Source: Chryseobacterium lactis
GTDB taxonomy: Bacteria; Bacteroidota; Bacteroidia; Flavobacteriales; Weeksellaceae
Assembly: GCF_003815875.1 (NCBI RefSeq)
Contig: NZ_CP033924.1
Span: 1,054,001 to 1,118,000, forward strand
DNA length: 64,000 nt
Reading direction: 5' to 3'
Position numbers and translations under genes: made by a program. Shown piece after piece: positions 23,145 to 32,343 of the stretch (the first letter of the stretch is position 1; each line of letters begins with the position of its first letter). The notes beneath the pieces were generated by a model, which searched no databases, was not told the origin of the DNA, and worked only from the letters and a program-made list of their open reading frames with translations.

Positions 23145-23726
23145 ATGTTTAAGTTGAAACTTCCTACCGATCCAAGGTGGGCAAATATTGCAGAAGGAAA
23201 CATCGGAGAAATTTTAACGGATCATGCCTGGTGTGAACAGAAAGCTGCCACCAATGCCATTACACTGATCACAATGCTTCCGGAATATCCCGAAATCGTT
23301 ACAGAACTTCTTGCCATCGCACAGGAAGAACTGGATCATTTTAATCAGGTGCATGAGATTATTAAGAAACGGGGTTATACTTTCGGAAGAGCACGAAAAG
23401 ATGATTATGTGAACCAATTGGCAAAATTTATCATTCAGGGAAGCAGAGAAGAACTGATTGTCGACAAAATGCTTTTTGCCGCGATGATCGAAGCCCGAAG
23501 CTGTGAAAGATTTAAAGTGCTTACCGAAAACATCAAAGATGAAGAGCTTAAAGTGTTCTATAGAGAATTGATGATTTCTGAAGCCAACCATTATACTACT
23601 TTTATCAGTTTCGCAAGACAGCTTGGAGAAGATCCTGAAAAAGTAAACCAGCGTTGGGAAGAATGGCTTGAATACGAAGCTAACATTATTAAATCCTACG
23701 GAAACAAAGAAACCATTCACGGTTAA
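23145..23726 (+). CDS. miaE: tRNA-(ms2io6A)-hydroxylase
   Basis: The 193-residue protein has the ferritin-like diiron carboxylate helices of MiaE: CEQKA (Glu31), EELDHF (61-66), EARSCERF (116-123) and EANHY (146-150). The N-terminal LPTDPRWANIAEGNIGEILTDHAWCEQKAA segment is also typical. MiaE hydroxylates the isopentenyl group of the modified adenosine next to the anticodon (position 37) of tRNAs that read U-starting codons. The length is normal. It is followed 24 nt later by the DUF502 gene in the same direction. Confidence 0.93.
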   Translation: MFKLKLPTDPRWANIAEGNIGEILTDHAWCEQKAATNAITLITMLPEYPEIVTELLAIAQEELDHFNQVHEIIKKRGYTFGRARKDDYVNQLAKFIIQGSREELIVDKMLFAAMIEARSCERFKVLTENIKDEELKVFYRELMISEANHYTTFISFARQLGEDPEKVNQRWEEWLEYEANIIKSYGNKETIHG

Positions 23727-23750
23727 AATACAAACAGTAAAGACGATACA

Positions 23751-24368
23751 TTGAAGAAATCAAGCTTTGAATATATTGCCAATTTATTTCTGAAAAACTT
23801 TTTTCAGGGATTGCTTATTATTGGCCCTATCGGGCTTACTATTTTTGTAATTTGGTATGTTGTAAGTGCGATCGACAACTTGATCCCTTCATTAGCTCAC
23901 CAGATTCCCGGGCTTGTTTTCATTTCAATTATATTATTTACGGCGATTCTGGGGTATTTAGGAAACAAATTCGTGGTGGGAAGATTCTTTTTCGACACGA
24001 TGGATAGTTTGCTTGAAAAAACTCCCGGAGTAAAGCACATTTACACTCCCACAAAAGACGTGATGTCTTCATTTGTGGGCGACAAGAAAAAATTCAACGA
24101 TCCTGTATGGGTAAAAACCAATGAAAATCCGGAAATCTGGAGAATCGGTTTTTTAACCCAAAAAGAAATGTCGGACGTTGACAAGCATAATTACGTTGCG
24201 GTATATCTTCCTCATTCCTATGCAATTTCGGGATGGGTAATTGTTACTGAAGAAAAAAACATCAAACCTGTAGTGGGAATGACAGCTGCTTCGGCTATGA
24301 AGTTTGCAGTAAGCGGTGGTGTAGCCGGATTCCATTCTGATGAAAATATATTTAAGGCTCCGGAATAA
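23751..24368 (+). CDS. DUF502 family membrane protein
   Basis: The protein starts with a TTG codon at 23751, since no ATG precedes the first membrane segment. It has two hydrophobic helices, GLLIIGPIGLTIFVIWYVVSAI (about residues 20-41) and PGLVFISIILFTAILGYLG. A soluble C-terminal half follows, with GVKHIYTPTKDVMSSF and a GFLTQ segment characteristic of DUF502 proteins. The 205-residue length fits. The family is an inner-membrane protein of unknown function. It lies 24 nt behind miaE and may be co-transcribed with it. Confidence 0.85.
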   Translation: MKKSSFEYIANLFLKNFFQGLLIIGPIGLTIFVIWYVVSAIDNLIPSLAHQIPGLVFISIILFTAILGYLGNKFVVGRFFFDTMDSLLEKTPGVKHIYTPTKDVMSSFVGDKKKFNDPVWVKTNENPEIWRIGFLTQKEMSDVDKHNYVAVYLPHSYAISGWVIVTEEKNIKPVVGMTAASAMKFAVSGGVAGFHSDENIFKAPE

Positions 24369-24458
24369 TTCCCATTCTTCCTTAAATGTACTTTGATGAA
24401 TTTGAAATTATTTTCAAACCGATTTTCTTTACAAACAATTAAAAACATACTTTAACAC

Positions 24459-25835
24459 ATGAATTTACCGTACGCGGAACCTTTCCGCATTAAAATGGTG
24501 GAAGAAATCCGCCAATCTACCAGAGAAGAAAGAGAACAATGGCTTAAGCAAGCGAATTATAATCTCTTCAACTTAAAATCTTCACAAGTTTTTATCGATC
24601 TTTTAACCGACTCAGGAACCGGGGCAATGTCCGACAGACAATGGGGCGCGTTAATGACCGGAGACGAAAGTTATGCAGGCTCACGTTCTTTTGAAGAGCT
24701 TCAAAATACGGTTGAAAAAATTACCGGCTTTACCTATTTATTACCCACTCACCAAGGAAGAGCTGCAGAAAACGTTCTTTTCTCAGTGTTGGTGAAAGAA
24801 GGCGATGTCGTTCCGGGTAACTCACACTTTGATACCACAAAAGGACATATCGAAATCAGAAAGGCTCATGCCATCGACTGTACGATTGACGAAGCATTTG
24901 ACATTAATGATCTTCATCCTTTCAAAGGAAATATTAATCTTGAAAAACTGGAAGAGGTTTATAAAAGTCATCCTAAAGAAAACATCCCTTTCTGCCTGAT
25001 TACCATCACCTGTAACTCTTCAGGAGGACAACCAGTTTCCCTTGAGAATATGAAAGCTGTAAAAGCACTTTCCGATCAATATGGAATTCCCGTATTTTTT
25101 GATTCTGCGAGATTTGCAGAAAATGCCTATTTCATCAAAAAAAGAGAAAACGGCCAGGAAAATAGAAGCATCAAAGAAATATGCAAAGAAATATTTTCAT
25201 ACGGTGACGGAATGACCATGAGTTCCAAAAAAGACGGATTAGTCAATATCGGCGGTTTCATTGCTTTGAATAATGAAGAAATTTTCAGAAAAGCATCCAA
25301 CTTCACGATCATCTATGAAGGGTTCATTACTTATGGAGGAATGGCCGGAAGAGATATGGCAGCATTGGCTGTAGGTCTTAATGAAGCTACGGAATTCGCC
25401 TATCTTGAAAGCAGAATCTCTCAGGTTGAATACCTTGGAAATAAATTGATTGAATACGGAATCCCGGTTCAGAAACCTATCGGGGGACATGCCGTATTCA
25501 TTGATTCATTAAATTTCCTTCCTAATGTTTCGCGTGCAGAATATCCGGCACAAACCTTAGGGCTTGAAATCTATAAAGAAGCAGGGATCAGAACCGTAGA
25601 AATCGGAACTTTATTAGCCGACAGAGATCCTGAAACGAGAGAAAACCGCTATCCTAAGCTGGAGTTGGTGCGTTTGGCAATTCCAAGAAGAACTTATACC
25701 AATAATCACATGGATTATATTGCTGCTGCGATTAAAAACGTGTATGAAAGACGTGAAGAGATAGCCAAAGGATATAAAATTACCTGGGAGCCGGAAATAT
25801 TAAGACATTTTACCGTTCAGCTTGAAAAAGCATAA
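24459..25835 (+). CDS. tnaA: Tryptophanase (L-tryptophan indole-lyase)
   Basis: The 458-residue PLP enzyme is colinear with the tryptophanase/tyrosine phenol-lyase family: EPFRIKMVEEI, VFIDLLTDSGTGAMSDRQW, PTHQGRAAEN, and SSKKDGLVNIGG with the PLP lysine at Lys258. Two positions separate the two activities. The segment HFDTTKGH has Asp where tyrosine phenol-lyase has Thr (YFTTTRYH). VEIGTLLADR has Ile where the phenol-lyase has the phenol-binding Arg. Both match tryptophanase. The expected reaction is tryptophan to indole, pyruvate and ammonia. The gene stands alone and ends in a strong terminator; no tnaB-type permease or tnaC-like leader was seen. Confidence 0.92.
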   Translation: MNLPYAEPFRIKMVEEIRQSTREEREQWLKQANYNLFNLKSSQVFIDLLTDSGTGAMSDRQWGALMTGDESYAGSRSFEELQNTVEKITGFTYLLPTHQGRAAENVLFSVLVKEGDVVPGNSHFDTTKGHIEIRKAHAIDCTIDEAFDINDLHPFKGNINLEKLEEVYKSHPKENIPFCLITITCNSSGGQPVSLENMKAVKALSDQYGIPVFFDSARFAENAYFIKKRENGQENRSIKEICKEIFSYGDGMTMSSKKDGLVNIGGFIALNNEEIFRKASNFTIIYEGFITYGGMAGRDMAALAVGLNEATEFAYLESRISQVEYLGNKLIEYGIPVQKPIGGHAVFIDSLNFLPNVSRAEYPAQTLGLEIYKEAGIRTVEIGTLLADRDPETRENRYPKLELVRLAIPRRTYTNNHMDYIAAAIKNVYERREEIAKGYKITWEPEILRHFTVQLEKA

Positions 25836-25839
25836 ACAT

Positions 25840-25868
25840 AAAACCGGAATTTTTTCCGGTTTTTTTAT
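25840..25868 (+). terminator. Terminator after tnaA
   Basis: AAAACCGGAA (25840-25849) pairs with TTCCGGTTTT (25854-25863) across TTTT, then a T run. Confidence 0.9.
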
Positions 25869-26026
25869 TTCTGTTTCGGGTAAAATACAGATACCACAAA
25901 AAATTTGTAGGCCATTGAGATTCATCTATTTTTTTCATCAATATTACATCCTATGCACTTCATTTAATTTTTAAAAATTCTAAATTAATTTAATTTATTT
26001 TTTTTAAATAGTGAGTGTTTTTAATT

Positions 26027-26034
26027 TATTTTTG
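26027..26034 (+). promoter_or_regulatory. Probable -7 box upstream of the monooxygenase gene
   Basis: TATTTTTG fits TAnnTTTG, 66 nt before the ATG at 26101. No good TTG lies at the usual -33 distance. Confidence 0.45.
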
Positions 26035-26100
26035 TATCGATCTAAAGAAACAGATTCAAAAAGTATTTAAACACTAACCTGAAAATCCTTTATTCCGAAA

Positions 26101-27177
26101 ATGAACAAGATTGCTGTCGTGGGAGCTGGTATTTCCGGCTTAAGTATGGCGAATTACTTAGAAAAACAAAATATAAACTACCATATCTATGAAAGAAGAC
26201 AAAAGGAAGATTTAGCTGGTCACGGATTCCTCATTCCTCAAGAGGGAATTGAATACCTATCTCAGATTATTGATCCTTCACTTCTTTTTGAACATGGAAG
26301 TTTTTTAAAAAAATACACCCAATATACTCATACAGGAAAAGTCCTGGCAGAAAAGGACCTCAACAACGTTTTCGCCATTTCAAGACAATCATTAGTCAAT
26401 CTTTTAGCTCAACAAATTCCTTCTGAAAAAATAACCTACGGAGAAACTGTGTTATTCTCAAATTCGGATAAGAAAAAACTAAGGCATTCTGACGGATCTG
26501 ATATTGATGCTGATATTGCTATTATTTCCGATGGTTCCAAAAGCAGAATCAGAAGAGAAATTTTCAAGGAAGAAAAAATGAGGACGGTCAGGGAAAATGA
26601 AGTCGTCAATATTATTAAAAACAAAAGCATTGCAGACCGTATTGAAAATGACTTTATGAAGTTTCATCATGAAGACGGAGGCCTTACTTTTGGAATATTG
26701 AAGCTTTCCGCCGATACTATACTTTGGTATGCTCAGTTTGATAATGAAAAATACCGGATCAATGAACTTCCGGTTACTCACTTAAGAGAATACATGATCG
26801 AGATCTTTACCGCCTGGAACCCTTTAGTCTCGTCAATTATTCAAAATTCCAGCTATGAAAACGTACATTTATGGTGTGTTTACGAATTAGAGGAACTCAA
26901 CCCGTTCTATCAAGATAATATTGTATTCATTGGAGATGCGGCTCATCCTTTAATTCCTTTTACAAGCCAGGGAGTTACTTCAGCTTTGAAAGATTCTTTT
27001 ACGTTAACGAAGTACTTAGTTAAAGAAGACAATATAGAAGACGCTTTCAGAAAGTATGAGACAGAAAGGAAGCCCGAAATAGAGACCCACATCAATAATG
27101 GCAGGGTTTTGCTGAACCAGTTTTTGCTTCCGCTTAACCAACAGACAGAAAATATTTTACCCATATCATACAAATAA
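26101..27177 (+). CDS. FAD-dependent monooxygenase
   Basis: The N-terminus NKIAVVGAGISGLSMANYLEK is the FAD-binding GxGxxG Rossmann fold. FIGDAAHPLIPFTSQGVTSALKDS (about residues 278-301) is the GD motif that binds the FAD ribose. Together they place this in the class A flavoprotein hydroxylases (FAD_binding_3). The 358-residue length fits. It lies 3 nt upstream of a PLP aminotransferase gene, so the pair is an operon, possibly for an aromatic or amino-acid-derived small molecule. The substrate is not visible from sequence. A flexirubin-type role cannot be shown, because none of the other pigment genes are here. Confidence 0.85.
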   Translation: MNKIAVVGAGISGLSMANYLEKQNINYHIYERRQKEDLAGHGFLIPQEGIEYLSQIIDPSLLFEHGSFLKKYTQYTHTGKVLAEKDLNNVFAISRQSLVNLLAQQIPSEKITYGETVLFSNSDKKKLRHSDGSDIDADIAIISDGSKSRIRREIFKEEKMRTVRENEVVNIIKNKSIADRIENDFMKFHHEDGGLTFGILKLSADTILWYAQFDNEKYRINELPVTHLREYMIEIFTAWNPLVSSIIQNSSYENVHLWCVYELEELNPFYQDNIVFIGDAAHPLIPFTSQGVTSALKDSFTLTKYLVKEDNIEDAFRKYETERKPEIETHINNGRVLLNQFLLPLNQQTENILPISYK

Positions 27178-27180
27178 AAA

Positions 27181-28338
27181 ATGTTTAGCAATAACGATAT
27201 CAATTTTGAAGCATTAAAGAGAAAAGCCTACAACGGAAGATGGGCCACTCTTGAAGATGGAATCATTCCTTTAACGGCAGCTGATCCGGATTTCAGAACC
27301 GCTCCTGAAATAGAGCAGGGAATTATCGAGTATATCAAAGACGGTTATCTGAGTTACGGCCCTTTTTCAGGACTCCCGGAGTTTAAGAAGAGTGTCGCAG
27401 AATATTTTAACAAAGAAAAACACGGATCTTTTTCTCCTGAAAATATACTTGCTGTTAACAGTGCCGCACAAGGTATGTTTTTGATTGCCTCCTACGTACT
27501 GAATCCTGGAGATGAAGCTATCATTCTTGATCCGGTAGATTTTCTGTTTAAAAAATCTGTAGAAACGGCCGGCGGAAAAGTAATGCTGTGCCCGGTAAAT
27601 ACGATAACCGGGGAGATTGATTTTGAAAAAATGGTTTCATTAATTGGTCCGAAAACAAAATTGATCAGCATTTGCAATCCCCACAATCCGCTCGGGAAGG
27701 TATATTCTAAAGAAACTTTAATAAAAATCTCTCAAATTGCTTCTGCTCATAATCTTTGGGTTATGAGTGATGAAATCTGGAGCGATATTATTTATGACCA
27801 AAAAGACTTTCATACCTATTCATCTGTTTCTAAAGAAGCAAAGAATAAGAGTTTTACGGTTTATGGTTTTTCAAAATCATTTGGAATTGCCGGGTTAAGA
27901 ATCGGTGCTGTTTTGTGTAATGATGAGGAAGTACTGAATGACTTTACTGAAAAATCAAATTTCAACTCTACCATAGAAGGAGTTTCTACACTATCACAGA
28001 TTGCCGGCAGTGTTGCTCTGGAAAAGGCAATGCCATGGTATAAGGAATTTTTATCTCACCTTCAGCAAAACAGAGATTTTACCTTTAGAATGCTGGAAAA
28101 ATCGGAAATTCTTACCCCTAACCTTCCTGAGGCTACATTTGTTTTGTTTCCGAAAATTGAAAACGGAATGTCTAGTGATGAATTTGCCCAACATGTTCTT
28201 CAGCAGGGAAAAGTTGCGGTGGTTCCCGGCTCAGAAAGATGGTTCGGAAAAGGAGCAGAAGGACACATCAGGATATGCTTCTCTACGTCGCATGAAATTC
28301 TGGAAGAAGGGCTTACCAGAATTATATCAAGCTTTTAA
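27181..28338 (+). CDS. PLP-dependent class I/II aminotransferase
   Basis: The 385-residue fold-type I PLP enzyme has a substrate-side N-terminus (IPLTAADPDFRTAPEI), an AAQGMFLIASYVLNPGDEAI segment, CNPHNPLGKVYS (the NPxNPxG motif), MSDEIWSDIIYD and the PLP lysine in YGFSKSFGIAGLRIG (Lys232). The C-terminal arginine region HIRICFSTS is present. It starts 3 nt after the flavin monooxygenase stop and is surely co-transcribed with it. The reaction is most likely transamination, but a MalY/PatB-like lyase activity is not excluded. Confidence 0.87.
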   Translation: MFSNNDINFEALKRKAYNGRWATLEDGIIPLTAADPDFRTAPEIEQGIIEYIKDGYLSYGPFSGLPEFKKSVAEYFNKEKHGSFSPENILAVNSAAQGMFLIASYVLNPGDEAIILDPVDFLFKKSVETAGGKVMLCPVNTITGEIDFEKMVSLIGPKTKLISICNPHNPLGKVYSKETLIKISQIASAHNLWVMSDEIWSDIIYDQKDFHTYSSVSKEAKNKSFTVYGFSKSFGIAGLRIGAVLCNDEEVLNDFTEKSNFNSTIEGVSTLSQIAGSVALEKAMPWYKEFLSHLQQNRDFTFRMLEKSEILTPNLPEATFVLFPKIENGMSSDEFAQHVLQQGKVAVVPGSERWFGKGAEGHIRICFSTSHEILEEGLTRIISSF

Positions 28339-28465
28339 TATTAAAAATTTTCATCATTTTAAAGAAACAACGGTATTTTTTACTAGCAACCGAGATAAAC
28401 AACAAAATATTAAGATTTTCATAACAAATAATAAAATTCAATACCGATCTTTAAATAAATATTGA

Positions 28466-28473
28466 TATTTTTG
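28466..28473 (+). promoter_or_regulatory. -7 box of a TonB-dependent receptor gene
   Basis: TATTTTTG fits TAnnTTTG, 27 nt before the ATG at 28501. The longer reading frame from 28462 overlaps it, which supports the later start. Confidence 0.5.
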
Positions 28474-28500
28474 AACAAATCACCATCCAAATCTATCAAT

Positions 28501-30942
28501 ATGAAAATAAAATACATCAGCATTATTTTAATTGGTATCTCTTCTCTGTCGTATGCCCAGCAAATAAAAGATACACTAGCCAAAGAATCAAAAATAGACG
28601 AAGTAGCCATTACCGGAAGCCGGAATAAAAAAAGAACAGTTGTCAACACCCCTGTTCCTATTGATATTATCGACATCAAGCAGGTAAGTCAGGCCACAGG
28701 ACAAGTGGAAGTTAACCAATTATTACAGTTTTCTGCTCCTTCTTTTAATTCCAATAAACAGTCAGGGTCAGATGGTGCTGATGCAGTAGATCCGGCTACG
28801 TTAAGAGGTTTGGGACCGGATCAGACCTTACTTCTTTTAAATGGAAAACGATATCACCAATCTTCATTAATTAATCTTTTCGGAACAAAGGGAAGAGGAA
28901 ATACAGGGTATGACATGAATACCATTCCTATCGGAGCGATCAAAAGAGTGGAAGTTCTTCGCGACGGAGCTTCCGCACAATATGGATCTGATGCCATAGC
29001 TGGGGTTATCAACGTAATTCTTAATGATCGTGACAAAGGTTTTGAAGGCAATGCATTTTATGGGATGAATCTTTTTAAAAGCCCCGGAAATAATGACGTT
29101 GTATCCGATCACAAAGTCGACGGTATGACGTTTGATTTCAGTGGAAATCTGGGAACAAAGATCGGAACTAAAGGAGGTTTCGGAAACTTTACTGTAGAGT
29201 TTATTAATAAAGACTACGCCATAAGAAATGCAAATCCGGATATTTATAACAATCCACAGCCTGCACCAAGACAGCGTTTTGGAGATGCAAAAGCACAAAA
29301 TGTCTATTTTTTTGGTAATATTGAGCTTCCATTGTCAGACGGTTTGAAATTCTATTCCCGTCAGGGCTTTTCTCATAGAAATACGAAAGCTTATGCATGG
29401 ACGAGGACTGTTGATGCAGACGGAAACATTCCTGAAATATATCCGGCAGGATTCAATCCTATTGAAAATACTAATATTTCAGATTTTACCTTTGACAACG
29501 GCTTAAAATTTAAAGTAGCTAATTGGGAGGTAGATTTTTATAATGCATTCGGAAACAACAGATTTACTTATAATATTAATAATACGATCAATGCCACTCT
29601 AGGGGTAAAATCGCCCACAAGCTTCAATGCGGGAGGACATTCTTTATTACAGAATACGACAGGTTTTAACGCCGTAAGGCAGTTCAGCGTATTGCAAGGA
29701 CTTAATATTGCTTTCGGATCTGAATTCAGATATGAAAAGTTTAACATCATTAAAGGAGAAGAAGCTTCTTATTCCATGTACGATATCAATGGAAACATTG
29801 TAACAAGCAGCACTCCAGAAAGTCAACTGGTAACAAACCCTTTAAGCGGCGCTGTAAGACCGGGTGGATCGCAGGGATTTCCAGGCTATTCTACCGATAT
29901 TGGCAAAAACAGGAATAATTTTGCCGCTTATGTAGATACGGAACTTGATATTACTAAAAACTGGATGATCAGTGTCGCAGGAAGATTTGAAAATTATAAT
30001 GACTTTGGAAGCACTTTGAACGGAAAATTTGCAACCAGATACGCCATTACACCACAGTTTGCTTTTCGTGGCTCAGTTTCTACAGGCTTCAGAGCTCCCT
30101 CATTAGCACAGAAATATTATAGTCAGCAGTTTACTAATTTTCAGGGAGGAAAACTGGTAACCATTCAATTGGCATCCAATGACAGTGATTTGGCAAGCAG
30201 AGTCGGTATTTCTCAACTCAAACAGGAAACATCTGTAAATGGAAGTGCTGGTTTTACTTTTAATACAGCTAAATTTACAGCAACAATTGATGGGTATTAT
30301 ATCAATGTAAAGAACAGAATCGTTCTTACAGGAAATTTTTCAAGAGATGACCTTCCTTTAGATGTTCAGGCCGATTATCCGTATATCGATCAGGCACAGT
30401 TTTTCTCTAATGCAATCAACACACGAACAAAGGGAATTGACCTTATATTAAGCTATACTGAAAGTCTTGGATCCGGAAAACTGACTGCCACTCTAGCCGG
30501 GAACTATAACGATATGGAGATTACAAAAGTTAATACTTCAAAGCAGCTTGAGGGGAAAGAAAACATTTATTTAAGTGCAAGAGAAAGAGCTTTTATTTTG
30601 GCTTCTGCTCCGAAAACAAAGGTTAATTTAAACCTCAACTACAAAATCAACAAATTCAATGTTAACCTGCAAATGGTGAGGTTTGATAAGGTAACCTTGA
30701 TCGGGTATGATGATTTAGAACAGGTATACAATCCTAAAGTAACGACCGATCTATCTTTTGGATATGAATTTTCCAGGAACCTAAATCTGACTTTGGGAAG
30801 TAAAAATGTGTTTAACAGATATCCTACACTGCAAAGTGCTCACGTAACTACGGGAAATACAGAGGGAGGAGGTATTTTTGATCCTGTGCAAATGGGATTT
30901 GCCGGAAGACAGGTTTTTGCAAGACTTAATTTTAAGTTTTAG
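28501..30942 (+). CDS. TonB-dependent receptor
   Basis: The ATG at 28501 gives the signal peptide MKIKYISIILIGISSLSYAQ. After a TonB-box-like region (KIDEVAITGSR), the plug domain shows ATLRGLGPDQTLLLLNGKRYH and VEVLRDGASAQYGSDAIAGVINVIL. A 22-strand barrel follows, ending in FARLNFKF with the terminal aromatic. The protein has about 813 residues with no carboxypeptidase-like N-terminal domain, so it is not a SusC type. The ligand is unknown. It stands 162 nt after the monooxygenase/aminotransferase pair with its own promoter box, so a functional link is only a guess. Confidence 0.9.
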   Translation: MKIKYISIILIGISSLSYAQQIKDTLAKESKIDEVAITGSRNKKRTVVNTPVPIDIIDIKQVSQATGQVEVNQLLQFSAPSFNSNKQSGSDGADAVDPATLRGLGPDQTLLLLNGKRYHQSSLINLFGTKGRGNTGYDMNTIPIGAIKRVEVLRDGASAQYGSDAIAGVINVILNDRDKGFEGNAFYGMNLFKSPGNNDVVSDHKVDGMTFDFSGNLGTKIGTKGGFGNFTVEFINKDYAIRNANPDIYNNPQPAPRQRFGDAKAQNVYFFGNIELPLSDGLKFYSRQGFSHRNTKAYAWTRTVDADGNIPEIYPAGFNPIENTNISDFTFDNGLKFKVANWEVDFYNAFGNNRFTYNINNTINATLGVKSPTSFNAGGHSLLQNTTGFNAVRQFSVLQGLNIAFGSEFRYEKFNIIKGEEASYSMYDINGNIVTSSTPESQLVTNPLSGAVRPGGSQGFPGYSTDIGKNRNNFAAYVDTELDITKNWMISVAGRFENYNDFGSTLNGKFATRYAITPQFAFRGSVSTGFRAPSLAQKYYSQQFTNFQGGKLVTIQLASNDSDLASRVGISQLKQETSVNGSAGFTFNTAKFTATIDGYYINVKNRIVLTGNFSRDDLPLDVQADYPYIDQAQFFSNAINTRTKGIDLILSYTESLGSGKLTATLAGNYNDMEITKVNTSKQLEGKENIYLSARERAFILASAPKTKVNLNLNYKINKFNVNLQMVRFDKVTLIGYDDLEQVYNPKVTTDLSFGYEFSRNLNLTLGSKNVFNRYPTLQSAHVTTGNTEGGGIFDPVQMGFAGRQVFARLNFKF

Positions 30943-30982
30943 GAAGGAGGAGTTGGCAAATAGTAACTTCCAGCTTCCTTAC

Positions 30983-31024
30983 AAAACCGCCCGGTTGAGA
31001 ATTTTCAACCGGGCGGTTTTTATT
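30983..31024. terminator. Bidirectional terminator
   Basis: AAAACCGCCCGGTTGA (30983-30998) pairs with TCAACCGGGCGGTTTT (31005-31020), with A/T runs on both sides, between convergent genes. It overlaps the stop of the minus-strand gene by one base. Confidence 0.9.
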
Positions 31025-32237
31025 TCCTGGATATTCTATAGAGTTTTCCGCTATCTGTAACAGCATATAGATTACCGTCTATTCCGTTTAATACATCCCG
31101 GAAGCGTTCTTTCTGATCTGCAAGAAGGCGTTCTTCTCCTACCACTTTATTATCTTTCATGACAATTCTGTCAATATGTTCTCCGCTTAAACATCCGATG
31201 ATCAGATTTCCTTTCCATTCATCAATACTTCCGGTGTAGAAAGTAATTCCACTGGGAGAAATCACGGGATCCCAATAGTAAACCGGCTGCTCTGTTCCCT
31301 GTCTCTGGGTGATGCCCTGTCCTACTTTATCTCCTGAATATTCAATTCCATAGGTAACATCTCCCCAACCATAATTTTTTCCGGGTTGAATTAAATTGAT
31401 CTCATCACCACCTCTGGGACCCATTTCTACATCCCAAAGATTTCCGTTTGGATCGATTGCCAATCCTTGTGGATTCCTAACCCCATAAGCATAGATTTCA
31501 GGTTTATATCCCTGTTTTCCTATGAATGGATTACCTGGAGCAGGCATTCCGTCTTTGGTAATTTTTATAATTTTTCCTAAATAATTATCTGTTTTCTGAG
31601 CATACACCCTGGTTACTTTATCCGATCTTTCTCCTGTGCTTACAAATAAATATCCTTCTTTATCAAAAGCCAGCCTGCTTCCATAATGCTTGTCACCGTC
31701 ATAAGAAGGTTCTGCACGGAAAATCACTTTAATCCCGGAGATATTCTTAAGATCGGCAGATAGTTTTCCTTTAGCAACAGAGGTTAAATTCCCTTTTCCA
31801 AAAGGTTCTGAAAAACTAAAGTAAATTATATTGTTGGTTTGAAAATCGGGATCCAGTGCGACATCCAGCATTCCACCCTGCCCTTTAGAATCAACTTTTG
31901 GAAAGCCATCTACTTTTGAAACTTGTTTTCCATCTTTTGAAACAACATTCATAAAACCATTTTTATCTGTAATAAGAAATCTTCCATCCGGTAGATTGAT
32001 GATTCCCCATGGCCTTCCGAGATCTTTGTTGATAATTTCAACAGTATAGGGTGTGGCAGTTTTTACAGCTTTAATTCTTGTTTGTCCTTTAAAGGCTGGT
32101 TTGTAGTTAGAATTGGGATTATCTGTTTCTACACTTCCATCATTTCCGGTTTGCTGTGCGTTGGCATGATTCTCTTTACATGAAGATAAAAGAAGAAAAA
32201 CACTTAGAAGCGGAACATAAAATTGATTGATTTTCAT
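31020..32237 (-). CDS. PQQ-dependent sugar dehydrogenase-like lipoprotein
   Basis: A lipoprotein signal peptide (PLLSVFLLLSSC, Cys20) is followed by a six-bladed propeller of the glucose/sorbosone dehydrogenase (GSDH) family. Visible blocks are RPWGIINLPDGRFLITDKNG, GQGGMLDVALDPDF, GSRLAFDKEGYLFVSTGER, YAYGVRNPQGLAIDPNGNLW and EMGPRGGDEINLIQPGKNYGW. The 405-residue length matches soluble aldose dehydrogenases such as YliI. It probably oxidises sugars in the periplasm or at the outer membrane with PQQ as cofactor. No PQQ biosynthesis genes are in the window, so cofactor supply and the real substrate are uncertain. Confidence 0.85.
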   Translation of the reverse strand: MKINQFYVPLLSVFLLLSSCKENHANAQQTGNDGSVETDNPNSNYKPAFKGQTRIKAVKTATPYTVEIINKDLGRPWGIINLPDGRFLITDKNGFMNVVSKDGKQVSKVDGFPKVDSKGQGGMLDVALDPDFQTNNIIYFSFSEPFGKGNLTSVAKGKLSADLKNISGIKVIFRAEPSYDGDKHYGSRLAFDKEGYLFVSTGERSDKVTRVYAQKTDNYLGKIIKITKDGMPAPGNPFIGKQGYKPEIYAYGVRNPQGLAIDPNGNLWDVEMGPRGGDEINLIQPGKNYGWGDVTYGIEYSGDKVGQGITQRQGTEQPVYYWDPVISPSGITFYTGSIDEWKGNLIIGCLSGEHIDRIVMKDNKVVGEERLLADQKERFRDVLNGIDGNLYAVTDSGKLYRISRK

Positions 32238-32288
32238 AATATTACGATTGGTGACAGAAAAATGAATGGAAAAATAATGCCATAAAAT

Positions 32289-32318
32289 TTGGTTATTTAA
32301 TTTTTTATTCTACATTTG
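32289..32318 (+). promoter_or_regulatory. Promoter of the blaI-blaR1-like operon
   Basis: TTG (32289-32291), exactly 19 nt, then TACATTTG (32311-32318) is a perfect match to the Bacteroidota promoter TTG-N19-TAnnTTTG. The -7 element lies inside the first operator palindrome. Confidence 0.85.
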
Positions 32319-32343
32319 TAGAACAAATTACAACATTGTAGAA
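32308..32343 (+). promoter_or_regulatory. Tandem BlaI/MecI-type operators
   Basis: TTCTACATTTGTAGAA (32308-32323) is a perfect palindrome with the TACA...TGTA core of BlaI/MecI sites. TTACAACATTGTAGAA (32328-32343) is a second, less perfect copy whose last base is the A of the ATG. The two centres are 20 bp apart, about two helical turns. Binding would cover the -7 box and the start codon, giving autorepression. Confidence 0.8.

Noticed and set aside
28001..28465. Plus-strand ORF overlapping the end of the aminotransferase gene
   Set aside because: It is a different frame of the aminotransferase gene and its 3' UTR; the amino-acid pattern is not protein-like.
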